Below are positions 27,019 to 35,904 of a stretch of 64,000 nt of DNA, one piece after another (within the stretch, counting starts at the first letter, position 1; every line of letters begins with the position of its first letter). The stretch is from Ketobacter sp. GTDB lineage: Bacteria; Pseudomonadota; Gammaproteobacteria; Pseudomonadales; Ketobacteraceae. The translations under genes were made by a program, and so were the position numbers. The stretch covers positions 124,001 through 188,000 of the forward strand of contig NZ_RCHN01000046.1 in NCBI RefSeq assembly GCF_003671495.1, in the 5' to 3' direction. The notes beneath the pieces were generated by a model, which was given only the letters and a program-made list of their open reading frames with translations, did no database searches and was not told the origin of the DNA.

Positions 27019-28026
27019 ATGACCGCACAAAAACCCACAGAAATCCAAGAAAAACAGGAAGATAAGAAAGCGTCGCTGAAGCGTAAGGCGATTACCAAGG
27101 CGGATCTGCAGGCCCGCCTGGAAGAAATGAGTGAGAAAGTGCTGGACCCCACGGTGGGCCTGTATGGGCCGGGTTCCATGTCCTGGCGGGTGAATCGTCA
27201 CACCTCCATCATGATGGGGGCAGGTTGCGCCAACCTGCTGCAACTGGCGCATCCCTGGGTGGCGCAGGCCATCGACCAGCATTCCCAAACCCAGACCGAC
27301 CCCCTGGGACGTCTGCGACGCACGTTCCTGAACGTGCATACCATGGTGTTCGGCAGTCTGGATCAGGTGTTGGATTCCGCGATCAAGGTCCACAACATCC
27401 ACGCCAAGATCACCGGCCAGGTGAGCGAGAGCGCCGGTCAGAGCAAGAAAGGCAGCGCCTATTTTGCCAACCAGATTGGTGCCATGTTGTGGGTTCATGC
27501 CACACTCTGGATCACCGGTCTGCGGGTGTATGAATTGTTTCATCAACCGTTCACAGCGGCGGAAAAAGAACAGTACTACCGTGAATCCAAGCTGTTCGCG
27601 TTTCTGTTCGGCATTCCGGAGTCCGCGATGCCGGAAACCTGGGTGGATTTCCTGCAGTATTATGAAGACGTGGTGAATTCCGATGAGCTGGCAGTGGGTG
27701 AAGTGGGACAACAGCTGGTGGAATATATCTTCTCAATGAAAGCCTATTTGAAGCCGTTCCTGGATCGCCACAAGGTACACACCGCGGTGCTGTTGCCGGA
27801 GCGCCTGCGACGGGATTTTGGCTTTCCCACCGTTACCCCTGCGTTGCAAAAACAATTCGATTTTGATGTGAAGCTGGCGCGCACGCTGTTCAATGTGGCG
27901 CCCGGTTCAGTGAAATATATGCCGCCGTATCTGGAAGCCTGTCGGCGCCTGGAAGGGGAGAAGGCCGGCCTGGTGACCCAGTTCACCAACCGCCTGCTCT
28001 ACGGGCAACCGTTGCTGGTGTCCTGA
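27019..28026 (+). CDS. DUF2236 / MpaB-type oxygenase family protein
   Basis: This 335-residue protein matches the DUF2236 family, which includes fungal MpaB and the latex-clearing/rubber-oxygenase type of b-type haem proteins. Family features are YGPGSMSWRVNRHTSIMMGAG, the AHPWVAQAI segment, RTFLNVHTMVFGSLDQVL, and helix IGAMLWVHATLWITGL with a central histidine. The N-terminal 35 residues are Lys/Glu/Gln-rich. A single-gene unit: its own terminator follows. Substrate unknown. Confidence 0.82.
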   Translation: MTAQKPTEIQEKQEDKKASLKRKAITKADLQARLEEMSEKVLDPTVGLYGPGSMSWRVNRHTSIMMGAGCANLLQLAHPWVAQAIDQHSQTQTDPLGRLRRTFLNVHTMVFGSLDQVLDSAIKVHNIHAKITGQVSESAGQSKKGSAYFANQIGAMLWVHATLWITGLRVYELFHQPFTAAEKEQYYRESKLFAFLFGIPESAMPETWVDFLQYYEDVVNSDELAVGEVGQQLVEYIFSMKAYLKPFLDRHKVHTAVLLPERLRRDFGFPTVTPALQKQFDFDVKLARTLFNVAPGSVKYMPPYLEACRRLEGEKAGLVTQFTNRLLYGQPLLVS

Positions 28027-28056
28027 TTCCGTATTGAAGACTCTTGTGTTGTTGAT

Positions 28057-28085
28057 ACCAGGCGCGCTTGCGCCTGGTTTTTTTA
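28057..28085 (+). terminator. Rho-independent terminator after the DUF2236 gene
   Basis: ACCAGGCGC and GCGCCTGGT pair around a GCTT loop, followed by a run of seven T. It lies in the convergent gap with the tauE-like gene. Confidence 0.9.
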
Positions 28086-28133
28086 TGTCGCCCTGATTCC
28101 GGGGGAAGGTCCGGGTGGGGCGAAATGCGTTGC

Positions 28134-28961
28134 TCAGGCCAGGATGCCCCAGAACATGCCGCCGGCAATCAACAGCATCACACTGGCAAACCCCATCTGT
28201 AATTTTGGTCCGGCCAGGCGAGCGGCGGTTTGCCGTCCCAGCAGCATCCCGGCCAGTGCGCCGCCGACAAACGGGGTTGCGATCATCAGGTCCAGGGTCT
28301 GACCCTGGGCAATGGAAATCACCACGGTGCCGGCACTGGTGAGCGCAATGGCCATGAGTGAGGTGGCGACCGCTGAATGGAAACTGAGGTCGGTGACGGC
28401 CCGCAAAATGGGCACGATCACGAATCCGCCGCCGACCCCCAGCAGCCCGGACAGGAATCCGGTGACCAGACCTCCACTGGAGATGGCCAGGGCGCAGGGG
28501 CGGGTCCAGCTCAGGCGTCCGGTGTTGGGGTTCATCCGGCACACCGGTTCCGAGGGGTTTTCCGGCTCGGCTTTGAGGCCGGCCCTTACAATGCGGGATT
28601 CCTCCGGAGCGGACCGGGCCTGCCGGAGCATACGCAGGCTGACGTACACCAGCACCAGGGCAAAGGCTGCGCTGAGCCAGGGTAAGGGCAGGCTCTGGCC
28701 GGCCAGCAGACCCAGTGGAGCCGTCAGCAGTCCGGCGCAGGCCATAACCATGGCGGCACGGTAGCGCACGATGCCCTGAGGCCAGGCACTCAGGGTGCCG
28801 AGGATGGCTGCTGCACTCACGGCCAGCAGCGCAGTGGGAGCCGCCTGCGGCAGCGTCCAACCCAACCCCCAGATCAACAGCGGTACCGCGATCACCGAGC
28901 CTCCGGCGCCGGTCAGCCCCAGGATGAGGCCTACCAGCAATCCCAGAACGGCCGCCAGCAT
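28134..28961 (-). CDS. TauE/SafE-family sulfite/sulfur-compound exporter
   Basis: This 275-residue inner-membrane protein has about eight hydrophobic segments in two halves, each opening with a Gly-rich repeat (LTGAGGSVIAVPLLIW near residue 16; LLGVGGGFVIVPIL near 172), as in TauE/SafE. A hydrophilic central loop (about 117-155) joins them. It is the last gene of the arsR-sulfurtransferase-tauE run on the minus strand, four bases from its neighbour, so export of sulfite or another sulfur product of sulfide oxidation is likely. Confidence 0.88.
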   Translation of the reverse strand: MLAAVLGLLVGLILGLTGAGGSVIAVPLLIWGLGWTLPQAAPTALLAVSAAAILGTLSAWPQGIVRYRAAMVMACAGLLTAPLGLLAGQSLPLPWLSAAFALVLVYVSLRMLRQARSAPEESRIVRAGLKAEPENPSEPVCRMNPNTGRLSWTRPCALAISSGGLVTGFLSGLLGVGGGFVIVPILRAVTDLSFHSAVATSLMAIALTSAGTVVISIAQGQTLDLMIATPFVGGALAGMLLGRQTAARLAGPKLQMGFASVMLLIAGGMFWGILA

Positions 28962-28964
28962 GGG

Positions 28965-29417
28965 TCAGGCGGGGTCGCGGCGCATCAGCTCCACGACACC
29001 GGGCTCCAGCTTGGTGAGTCCGGCTTTGCGGCCCATGGCCAACGCTTCGTCGGCACTTTTTCCGGAATACCAGTACTCTTTCAAGGCCACCAGTGCGCCT
29101 ACCCGGTTGGCGCTACGGCAGTGCACCAGCAAGGGGTGGTTGTTGCAGTCTTCCATCAGTGCGGCCAATTGGCGGGCGGCGTCCCGGGTGAGATCCTGGG
29201 CACCCCGAATGGGAATGTTCACATAGTGCATGCCCAGGGCGGCCACCTGATCCGACTCGCTGGCCGGGGTTTCTTCCTGCGGGCACAGGTTGATTACGGT
29301 TTTGATCCCTTTCTTGGCAGCATCCTGCAGATCCTGTTCGCTGGGCATGCCACAGGCCAGCAGGTCCGGTTGTGGGGTGCAGAGATTGGGAACATTAAGA
29401 GGGTGGTCGTTCAGCAT
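28965..29417 (-). CDS. DUF442/TIGR01244-type sulfur transferase (Blh N-domain-like)
   Basis: This 150-residue protein has a dual-specificity-phosphatase-like fold with VINLCPQEETP early and HCRSANR at residues 99-105, in place of the family CRSGTR active-site loop (C100, R105). In other bacteria this domain is fused to a persulfide dioxygenase in Blh, controlled by BigR. Here it is separate and the dioxygenase-like protein is encoded divergently. Transfer or binding of persulfide sulfur is inferred. Confidence 0.83.
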   Translation of the reverse strand: MLNDHPLNVPNLCTPQPDLLACGMPSEQDLQDAAKKGIKTVINLCPQEETPASESDQVAALGMHYVNIPIRGAQDLTRDAARQLAALMEDCNNHPLLVHCRSANRVGALVALKEYWYSGKSADEALAMGRKAGLTKLEPGVVELMRRDPA

Positions 29418-29426
29418 GTGGACTCC

Positions 29427-29735
29427 TTAGGCATTTCCGCAAAAGTGTTGATGCAGCAGGGCGACAATGTCCATGGCGGGGCCCTCTGCGACGGAATAGA
29501 AAATGGTCTGGGCCTGGCGGCGGGTTTGCACCAGTCCCTGATTGCGCAGTACCGCCAGATGCTGCGACAGTGCCGACTGGGAGAGGTCCAGTTGCTCATT
29601 GAGCTCCCGCACGCAGCACTCACCCTGGGACAGGGTGCACATGATCATCAGCCGGTTCGGGTTGGACAGGGCCTGCATCAGGTCGGCCGCCGCCTGGGCG
29701 TGCGTCCTGAGTTCTTCTAAATTGCTGATTTGCAT
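29427..29735 (-). CDS. ArsR/SmtB-family regulator, BigR/SqrR-like
   Basis: This 102-residue winged-helix repressor has the recognition region LSQSALSQHLAVLRNQGLV. Cysteines C33, C40 and C41 lie in the early helix region and C99 near the C-terminus; SqrR and BigR sense persulfides through a cysteine pair in equivalent places (about 41 and 107). With sulfur genes on both sides it is the likely persulfide switch of this locus. Nine bases separate it from the next gene of its operon. Confidence 0.85.
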   Translation of the reverse strand: MQISNLEELRTHAQAAADLMQALSNPNRLMIMCTLSQGECCVRELNEQLDLSQSALSQHLAVLRNQGLVQTRRQAQTIFYSVAEGPAMDIVALLHQHFCGNA

Positions 29736-29745
29736 ATCGGTCAGT

Positions 29746-29765
29746 TCTAATTTAGATTATTCTAA
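29746..29765. promoter_or_regulatory. Probable ArsR/BigR operator
   Basis: TCTAA (29746-29750), TTAGA (29752-29756) and TCTAA (29761-29765) make two overlapping inverted repeats in an AT-rich 86-bp divergent promoter region between the arsR gene and the metallo-beta-lactamase gene. Binding here would repress both directions. Confidence 0.55.
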
Positions 29766-29821
29766 TATATATGGATTCTTCAAACATTTCAATTTTGGCA
29801 GTTAATAGGGCAGGTGACACC

Positions 29822-30700
29822 ATGGCGAACGCAGAAATCAACGCTTTTTTTGACCCCACCACCTCCACCATCAGCTATGTGGTGCATGGGGGCGCAGGCA
29901 GCCCTTGTGCCATCATTGATCCGGTGCTGGATTTTGATGCCAAAGCCGCCCGTATCGCCACCCACTCGGCCCAGGCCATCATTGATTACGTACGCACACA
30001 GCACCTCAGAGTGGAGTGGATTCTGGAAACCCACGCCCATGCCGATCATTTGTCGGCTGCCCATTGGATTAAACAGCAACTGGGGGAAGGGCGGATTGCC
30101 ATCGGTGAGGGGATCACCGGGGTCCAGTCCCATTTCGCCAAATTGTTTAATCTGGGTCCGGATTTCGTGCCCGATGGTTCGCAGTTTGATTACCTGTTCC
30201 GGGCCGGTGAGACCTTCCGTATCGGTGCGCTGTCGGTGGAAGTGCTGTGCACCCCCGGGCATACCCCGGCCTGTGTCAGCTACCGGATTGGGGATGCGGT
30301 GTTTGTGGGGGACACCTTGTTCATGCCGGACTATGGTACGGCGCGTACGGATTTCCCGGGTGGCGATGCCCGGGCATTGTATCAGTCCATTCAGCGCATT
30401 CTGGCCCTGCCGGACGCTACCCGGTTGTTCATGTGCCACGATTATCAGCCTGGCGGTCGGGAACCTCGATGGCAAACCACGGTGGCAGAACAGCGACAGC
30501 AGAACCTGATGATCCGGGATGGGATAACAGAAGAACAGTTCGTGGCTGCCCGCGAGCAGAAAGATGCGACGCTGGCCGCGCCGATGCTGATCCTGCCGTC
30601 GTTGCAGGTGAATATCCGGGCCGGGCAACTGCCGCCAGCGGAAGACAATGGTGTCCGTTATCTGAAACTGCCACTGAATCAATTGGGCGGTGGGCGCTGA
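29822..30700 (+). CDS. Metallo-beta-lactamase-fold hydrolase, persulfide dioxygenase-like
   Basis: This 292-residue protein has the metal motif THAHADHLSA (H-x-H-x-D-H), then CTPGHTPACVSYRIG, VFVGDTLFMPDYGTARTDFPGG and a terminal MCHDY. That pattern is shared with ETHE1-like persulfide dioxygenases and the Blh C-terminal domain. The ATG at 29822 follows GGCAGGTGAC; the open frame begins further upstream without a ribosome site. It is divergent from the arsR operon and probably oxidises glutathione persulfide to sulfite, for which the TauE-like exporter would be the outlet. Confidence 0.85.
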   Translation: MANAEINAFFDPTTSTISYVVHGGAGSPCAIIDPVLDFDAKAARIATHSAQAIIDYVRTQHLRVEWILETHAHADHLSAAHWIKQQLGEGRIAIGEGITGVQSHFAKLFNLGPDFVPDGSQFDYLFRAGETFRIGALSVEVLCTPGHTPACVSYRIGDAVFVGDTLFMPDYGTARTDFPGGDARALYQSIQRILALPDATRLFMCHDYQPGGREPRWQTTVAEQRQQNLMIRDGITEEQFVAAREQKDATLAAPMLILPSLQVNIRAGQLPPAEDNGVRYLKLPLNQLGGGR

Positions 30701-30751
30701 TTCATCGCGACGGAACCGGCGTGACTGATCGGAGAACAGGCCTGCTGAATG

Positions 30752-30789
30752 AAAAAAGGAGCAAACGGCCATGGGGTCCGCTTGCTCCT
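30752..30789 (-). terminator. Rho-independent terminator after phoX
   Basis: On the minus strand AGGAGCAAGCGG and CCGTTTGCTCCT pair with one mismatch and are followed by six T. It ends the phoX unit. Confidence 0.82.
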
Positions 30790-30822
30790 CTGATGTTGCA
30801 ATCAGGATAGAAGTGAATCGGC

Positions 30823-32706
30823 TTACGAACCGATGATGCCACCGTCTTTCTTGGTGATGACGATGGTGCAGTCGCGAGGAATGGTGACACCGTCAAAGGG
30901 CGCCGGGAAGTTGGAGAGGGCTGGGTCGCCGTCCCCCGGGTGCTGGGTGTTCACAAACATGGTGCGACGATCCGGTGTTACGGTGATGCCGGTGATCTCG
31001 TCGCCGCTGACGCCAGTGAACAGGCGGCTCAGTTTGCCGGTGGTGGTGTCGGCTACGAGCATTTGGTTGTTCAGGCCGTCTTTCTGTCCGCCATCGGTCT
31101 GGATGAACAGGCGACCGTCGGGGTCGGCCCACAGACCATCGGGCGAGGCAAAGGATTCATCTGTGCCATGAGTGGTTTCCGCGATCAGGAAGATATCCCA
31201 GCTGAAGGTGGTGCCGGTGTGCTCATCGGCGTCGTGCCAGCGAATGATGTGGCCGTCGGGGTTGGGCGCCAGGGGGTTGGCTGCGTCGGCGGTAGTGCGG
31301 CGGCTGTTGTTGGTGAGGGTGCAGTAGACGTCGCCGTTGGGGGCGACGGTGGTCCATTCCGGACGGTCCATGGGGGTCGCGCCCACGATGTCAGCCGCGA
31401 TGCGGGTATTCACCAGCAACTCACCCATGTCGGCAAAACGGGCGGCCAGATCGGCGTTGTCCAGGGTCAACGGCAACCAGACGCCGGAACCGTCTTCATC
31501 GAAGCGGGCCACGTACAGGGTGCCTTCGTCCAGTGGGCTGATGCCCGCGGCCAGCATTTCCTCGTAGTGTCCGGCAGAGACAAACTTGTAGATGTAATCA
31601 AAGCGCTCATCGTCGCCCATGTACACGACCGCCCGGCCGTCCTGACCGATGACGGTGGTGGCGCCTTCGTGTTTGACGCGGCCCAGCGCGGTGCGCTTCA
31701 CCGGCATCTGGGTGGCGTCGAACGGATCGATTTCCACCACCCAGCCGAAGCGGTTTTCTTCATTTTTGTAGTCCGGGTTGGACAGGTCGAAGCGGGCGTC
31801 GAACTGCTCCCAGCCGTAACCGAAACCACCGGCGCTGAAACCGTAACGGCTGTGGGATTCTGTGGGAGACCAGGTTTGCTCGCGGTTGGTGGCACCAAAA
31901 TAGCCGTTGAAGTTTTCTTCGCAGGTCAGGTACGTGCCCCAGGGTGTCGGGCCGGCTGAGCAGTTGTTGACGGTGCCCAGGGGAATATTGCCAGCAGGGG
32001 TTTGCAGCAGGGCATGGCCTGCCACCGGGCCACTGAACGTGACCGGGGTGTTGACGTGAATGCGACGGGCATTCTTACTTTCCACCGGGCGCCAGGTGCG
32101 GCCGCGTTTTTTAATCTCAACCACGGATACGCCGTGGGCATGTTGCGAGGTTCGAACGTCGTCCAGGCTTTCCGGTGCTGCTTTACCCAGCACGTGGTGA
32201 TTGCCGCCGAACTCGTGGTTGATGGCCAGCATGCCGTGCTCGTTGCCGCGACGGCCGCGGTTGCCGCGCTTGAACTTGTCCGAGAATTTCTCACATTCTT
32301 TCTGATCGATAGGGAAGAACGCCATGCCATCGTGGCCAATACCGATCTGCTTGGCCTGGTCTGCCGGCTTGGGCGGCCAGCTGAACGCAGGGCCGCTGGG
32401 CTCCAGGGGTTCTCCCCAGGGAATCAGGACTTCGTATTCGTAATCCGGCGAGATGGCGGGCATGGGTCCATTGCCGTCCGCCACGGCCACTGGGGTGAAA
32501 TCGATCAGGGGTTTGCGACCGGGCCAGTGTTTGTGGCCTGCGCTGGCCAGGCTTGGTGCGGCGACAAACGAAGCCGCCGCCAGGCCCATGCCACCTTTCA
32601 ACACCTGGCGACGGTCCAGGCTGGATTGCAGCACGTCTTCAAACGGGCGGTTGCCGCTGGTGTTACTGATACCATTATCATTGTCGTATTGCAGGTCGTT
32701 ACGCAT
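30823..32706 (-). CDS. phoX: PhoX-family alkaline phosphatase (DUF839), Tat-exported
   Basis: This 627-residue protein is of the PhoX family, a calcium/iron phosphatase that releases phosphate from organic esters outside the cell. A twin-arginine signal, DRRQVLKGG, sits at residues 31-39 with a hydrophobic stretch and ASAGHKH after. Family segments include FINTQHPGDG-like FVNTQHPGDGDP near the end, GIGHDGM, and LLAINHEFGGN-like MLAINHEFGGNHH. ATG 32706 is chosen because AGGAGAG lies just upstream; an earlier in-frame start would add eleven residues. No clear Pho box is visible. A small exported protein is encoded just upstream in the same direction. Confidence 0.88.
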   Translation of the reverse strand: MRNDLQYDNDNGISNTSGNRPFEDVLQSSLDRRQVLKGGMGLAAASFVAAPSLASAGHKHWPGRKPLIDFTPVAVADGNGPMPAISPDYEYEVLIPWGEPLEPSGPAFSWPPKPADQAKQIGIGHDGMAFFPIDQKECEKFSDKFKRGNRGRRGNEHGMLAINHEFGGNHHVLGKAAPESLDDVRTSQHAHGVSVVEIKKRGRTWRPVESKNARRIHVNTPVTFSGPVAGHALLQTPAGNIPLGTVNNCSAGPTPWGTYLTCEENFNGYFGATNREQTWSPTESHSRYGFSAGGFGYGWEQFDARFDLSNPDYKNEENRFGWVVEIDPFDATQMPVKRTALGRVKHEGATTVIGQDGRAVVYMGDDERFDYIYKFVSAGHYEEMLAAGISPLDEGTLYVARFDEDGSGVWLPLTLDNADLAARFADMGELLVNTRIAADIVGATPMDRPEWTTVAPNGDVYCTLTNNSRRTTADAANPLAPNPDGHIIRWHDADEHTGTTFSWDIFLIAETTHGTDESFASPDGLWADPDGRLFIQTDGGQKDGLNNQMLVADTTTGKLSRLFTGVSGDEITGITVTPDRRTMFVNTQHPGDGDPALSNFPAPFDGVTIPRDCTIVITKKDGGIIGS

Positions 32707-32830
32707 GTTCTCTCTCCTACTTGGTTGGATGCTGACCAATGGAGCAGAACGCTATCAGGTAATTACTTCAGATTTGTGACCCAGCGGGCAATCCCCCAAA
32801 GGACGACCCGCAGGGTAGCGGTGGCAACCG

Positions 32831-33514
32831 TTACTCTTCCACTTTCAAACGCTCCTGCCGGCAGCCGTCTGCCAACTGGATGGTGAAGCTCCAGTCATCC
32901 AGCCAGAATTGTGGGGCGGGTCCGCCATCGAAGTTGGTGACTTTCCACTGCACTTCCACCGGCACGGCTTTGCTGGTTTTGCTGTCGCTGTTGAAGACAC
33001 AGTGGTGGCGATCCATGGCATGGGATTCCCAGGAGGCATCCGACTCTGTGCCGCCGTCCGTGCTGTCGAAGGCGTAGGTGTCCGGGGCGAAGCTGGAGGC
33101 CTGAGGGGAAGCTTCCACGCCGTCCACCAGAATGCGTACTTCACACCAGTCCGGTGCCGCGCTACCCGGTTCGTTGCAACGGGACTCGGCACTGAACGAC
33201 AGGTTCACCAGGGCATCTTTGCCCGCAGGAATCACCACCCGGCTTTTGCTGCCGGGCAGGGTGACAAATTTTTCCGAACTGATCACCCTTGGCTTGGTGC
33301 TGGTAAGCGCCTGTTTGTAGTAGTGGCCGCGGGACGTGAAACGGATTACATCCGGCTCCTCCAGTGTCGGGTTAGCCACCAGATCATTCAGAGTGGCTTT
33401 GTATTCCAGGCCGGGTTGCGGACTGAATTCCCGGATCTCCTCGACGCTGGCGGCTTGGCTGATTGAGGTGGCCAGCGCGGTGGCGATGACCAGGGTGGCG
33501 GTTGCGTATTTCAT
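32831..33514 (-). CDS. Unrecognised exported protein upstream of phoX
   Basis: This 227-residue protein has a Sec signal (about residues 1-22, cleavage near SQA-AS). I recognise no family. The mature part looks beta-rich, has four cysteines that could form disulfides (in SRCNEPG, DWCEVRILVDG, HHCVFNS, ADGCRQE) and an Asp/Ser-rich stretch. It is 124 bases upstream of phoX and in the same direction, so they may be co-transcribed. Coding reality is supported by signal peptide, codon use and lack of a rival frame. Confidence 0.65.
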   Translation of the reverse strand: MKYATATLVIATALATSISQAASVEEIREFSPQPGLEYKATLNDLVANPTLEEPDVIRFTSRGHYYKQALTSTKPRVISSEKFVTLPGSKSRVVIPAGKDALVNLSFSAESRCNEPGSAAPDWCEVRILVDGVEASPQASSFAPDTYAFDSTDGGTESDASWESHAMDRHHCVFNSDSKTSKAVPVEVQWKVTNFDGGPAPQFWLDDWSFTIQLADGCRQERLKVEE

Positions 33515-33648
33515 GATGTTGGCTCCTGAGTGGTATTGGGTTCTGCATCCGACTTCCTGCCGGATTCGTTGCCTACCCTAGCCAAGCGCCACCGCCTGCA
33601 CCTGAAGAAAAGTTGAAGTTTGCCTGATGATTGTTTGAGGTTTGTTTG

Positions 33649-33674
33649 AATTCCGTGGAATTACGCAGACGTAA
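33649..33674. promoter_or_regulatory. Two adjacent inverted repeats in a divergent promoter
   Basis: AATTCC-GT-GGAATT (33649-33662) runs into TTACG-CAGA-CGTAA (33661-33674). They lie in the 266-bp gap between the exported protein gene and the winged-helix gene and are candidate operators for either. GTTTGA is also repeated just upstream (near 33633 and 33643). Confidence 0.4.
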
Positions 33675-33780
33675 TGTCAATTTTTAACAGCGCCAACGTT
33701 GATCCTTAACTTCAGCCATAAGCAGCCTGAGGCATACTGGCGGTTACCGGACAGGGTGTTCGCCGAGGATTACAACAAGG

Positions 33781-34134
33781 ATGCATCTAGCTAAAGGTAA
33801 GGAATACCACTTTTTGAATTTTCAGCTGGTGCCGGATCAGGCCCGTCTGCTGCGGCAAGGGGTGGATGTGCCGCTGGCGCCAAAAACGCTGCACTTTTTG
33901 TGTCTGCTGATCCATGCGGGTAACGCCGTGGTGAGTCGGGACAGGCTGTTCGATGTGTTGTGGGAAGGGCGCGCCGTATCCGATGAATCACTGGCCCAAG
34001 TGGTCGCGCAATGCCGGCGCGCGTTGGGGGACAGCGCCGCGCAACAAAAGGTGATCAAGACGGTGCCCAAGCTGGGGTTTCGCTTTGTGCCGGAACTGCG
34101 GGTGGTGAGCGCAGAGGAGCCCACTCAGCTTTGA
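33781..34134 (+). CDS. Stand-alone OmpR/ToxR-type winged-helix DNA-binding protein
   Basis: This 117-residue protein consists only of a Trans_reg_C winged helix: LAPKTLHFLCLLIHAGNAVVSRDRLFDVLWEGRAVSDESLAQVVAQCRRALGD region with the C-terminal hairpin VIKTVPKLGFRFVPE. There is no receiver domain and no membrane segment, which sets it apart from OmpR and CadC types. AACAAGG precedes the ATG. It is divergent from the exported-protein/phoX pair and may control it. Its 3' end overlaps the convergent mscS-like gene by ten bases. Confidence 0.78.
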   Translation: MHLAKGKEYHFLNFQLVPDQARLLRQGVDVPLAPKTLHFLCLLIHAGNAVVSRDRLFDVLWEGRAVSDESLAQVVAQCRRALGDSAAQQKVIKTVPKLGFRFVPELRVVSAEEPTQL

Positions 34135-35885
34135 GAATGTCCCCGCGCCGGATAGCGCAGCTCTCCTTTCAGACTTTCCTTTTCGGCTTCGGTCAAATCC
34201 GGGAATGCCAGCCGGTTTTGCTGTTCCAGTTCACTGATCCGCGCCGCAGCGTCCGCTTCTGCAGTCGCGTCGGTGTCGGCTTCCTGCCGGATCAGCAGTC
34301 GCTGTTGGGGTACCGCCAGTTGCACCGCGCAGTCCCGTAGCATCTCCAGAATGCGCAGGTTCAGATCCTCCGCCACCGCCAGGTACACTTCGTAGTCGGC
34401 ACTGTCAACGTATCCGTTAATGCTAATGATATACGCATCCCGTTCGATAGTTTCAAAGCGGGCCCGTGCTGCGATGTCCAGCAGGCGCGGGTGACTGGCC
34501 AGCAGTTCCCTGAGTTTTTGCAGCACCAGGCGCAATTGGTCCGGTGTGGAATCCAGTGCCAGAAATAATGTGCGGGAATAGCGGCGGCGATCGTTCTCAC
34601 TGATATTTTCCAGACTGATGGACACCAGGCTGGAGTTGGGCACATGGGCCACGGAACGGTCCAGGCGACGAATGCGGGTTGAGCGCAGGCCGATTTCCTC
34701 GATGATGCCGGTGATGTCACCCACCTTGCAGAAATCACCGGGCTTGATGGGTTGGGCAATGTAAAGGGTGATGGCGCCGATCATGTTTTCCAGGGTTTTT
34801 TGCGCCGCCAGGGCCAACGCCAGGGAGCCGATGCCCAGGCCTGCCAGTATCGTATTGATGTCGTATCCGCTTTCTGTAAGCCAGAGCACCAGCACCACAA
34901 TGATGGCGATGATTTTCAGAATGGTGCGGATGGGGCGGATGATGCCGGACCAGTAACGCTGGTGGGCAGTGCGACTCAGAAACAGGGCGGTGAAAAATTC
35001 GATGGCGGCCAGCAACAGGAAAACGGTGGCAATGTAGCCCAGGGCTGCTTCGTTCAGGTAAATGCGTGCTTTGACCGACAGCCCCAGCTCGCCTACGCCC
35101 AGTTGGGTCAGTTTGAAGAACACGAACCAGGGCATGGGTACCGCCACCAGGCGATGCATGGTGTCGCGATAGCGGTCGGAGAATTGAATGGCCCACAGCA
35201 ACAGCCAGCGTAACCCGAACGCCAGCGCTGCAGCGCCGGCCATGATCACCAGTAACCCGATCACCTGCCAGTTTTGCAGATACAGGAAGTTGAAGTCCGG
35301 CAGGTGCTCTTCCAGTTTGATCAGCAGCGGGTTGTAGCCGTAGACCGCCCACAGGTCGGGAATATAACGGGTAGTGGCGTTGGAAATTTTCCAGATGCGG
35401 CCGCCCTGGCTGTCCGGCACCCGCTGCAGATAAATCGGGATGGATTCGTTGTTGTTGAGGGGAATGGTGCCCAGCAGATCCCGGTAACTGGGCAGGCCAT
35501 CATCCTGATGTCCTTCCCGGGTATTGCTGACGGCGGAGAAATCGATGATCCGGTTCTGGCTCCAGATGATGTTGAGTTTGCGGATCAATTCCCCGGGGTC
35601 CTGAGCGGCCATTTCCTCTGGCAGGAAGCGGGTATCCAGAAACTGTGCGGCCTTTTCCCAGTCGCGGTTTTGGCTGGCTTCATGCAGGGCCAGCACCGTG
35701 GAGAGGGGTGTTTCCCCCTCCCGGATGCTGTTGCCTTCATCCTTGAACTGCTCCATCACCTCTTCCGAGCGGGAGCCGGCTTCCAACACATCGCGGATGG
35801 TGGGCGCTGCTTCCTGGGCACTGAGCCCGGCCAGGGGGCTCAGCAACAACCCCAGCAGGATCACCAGGCGCAGGGGCGTCATCAT
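34125..35885 (-). CDS. Mechanosensitive ion channel family protein (MscS type)
   Basis: This protein of about 586 residues has a Sec signal, a periplasmic region of about 170 residues, then several membrane segments (from about residue 195) and the MscS pore/beta domain: GLGIGSLALALAAQKTLENMIGAITLYIAQPIKPGDFCKVGDITGIIEEIGLRSTRIR region. The C-terminus is a short charged coiled stretch. It is larger than MscS and resembles YnaI/YbdG-like forms. I start at ATG 35885; ATG 35882 and GTG 35900 are alternatives. Confidence 0.87.
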   Translation of the reverse strand: MMTPLRLVILLGLLLSPLAGLSAQEAAPTIRDVLEAGSRSEEVMEQFKDEGNSIREGETPLSTVLALHEASQNRDWEKAAQFLDTRFLPEEMAAQDPGELIRKLNIIWSQNRIIDFSAVSNTREGHQDDGLPSYRDLLGTIPLNNNESIPIYLQRVPDSQGGRIWKISNATTRYIPDLWAVYGYNPLLIKLEEHLPDFNFLYLQNWQVIGLLVIMAGAAALAFGLRWLLLWAIQFSDRYRDTMHRLVAVPMPWFVFFKLTQLGVGELGLSVKARIYLNEAALGYIATVFLLLAAIEFFTALFLSRTAHQRYWSGIIRPIRTILKIIAIIVVLVLWLTESGYDINTILAGLGIGSLALALAAQKTLENMIGAITLYIAQPIKPGDFCKVGDITGIIEEIGLRSTRIRRLDRSVAHVPNSSLVSISLENISENDRRRYSRTLFLALDSTPDQLRLVLQKLRELLASHPRLLDIAARARFETIERDAYIISINGYVDSADYEVYLAVAEDLNLRILEMLRDCAVQLAVPQQRLLIRQEADTDATAEADAAARISELEQQNRLAFPDLTEAEKESLKGELRYPARGHSQS

Positions 35886-35904
35886 GCCTGCTCTGGCCAC
35901 CAGG

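Noticed and set aside
25606..27711. Minus-strand open frame of 701 codons
   Set aside because: It is antisense to purA, the purA terminator and the DUF2236 gene; its translation is His/Gln/Gly-rich, as expected of shadows in GC-rich DNA.
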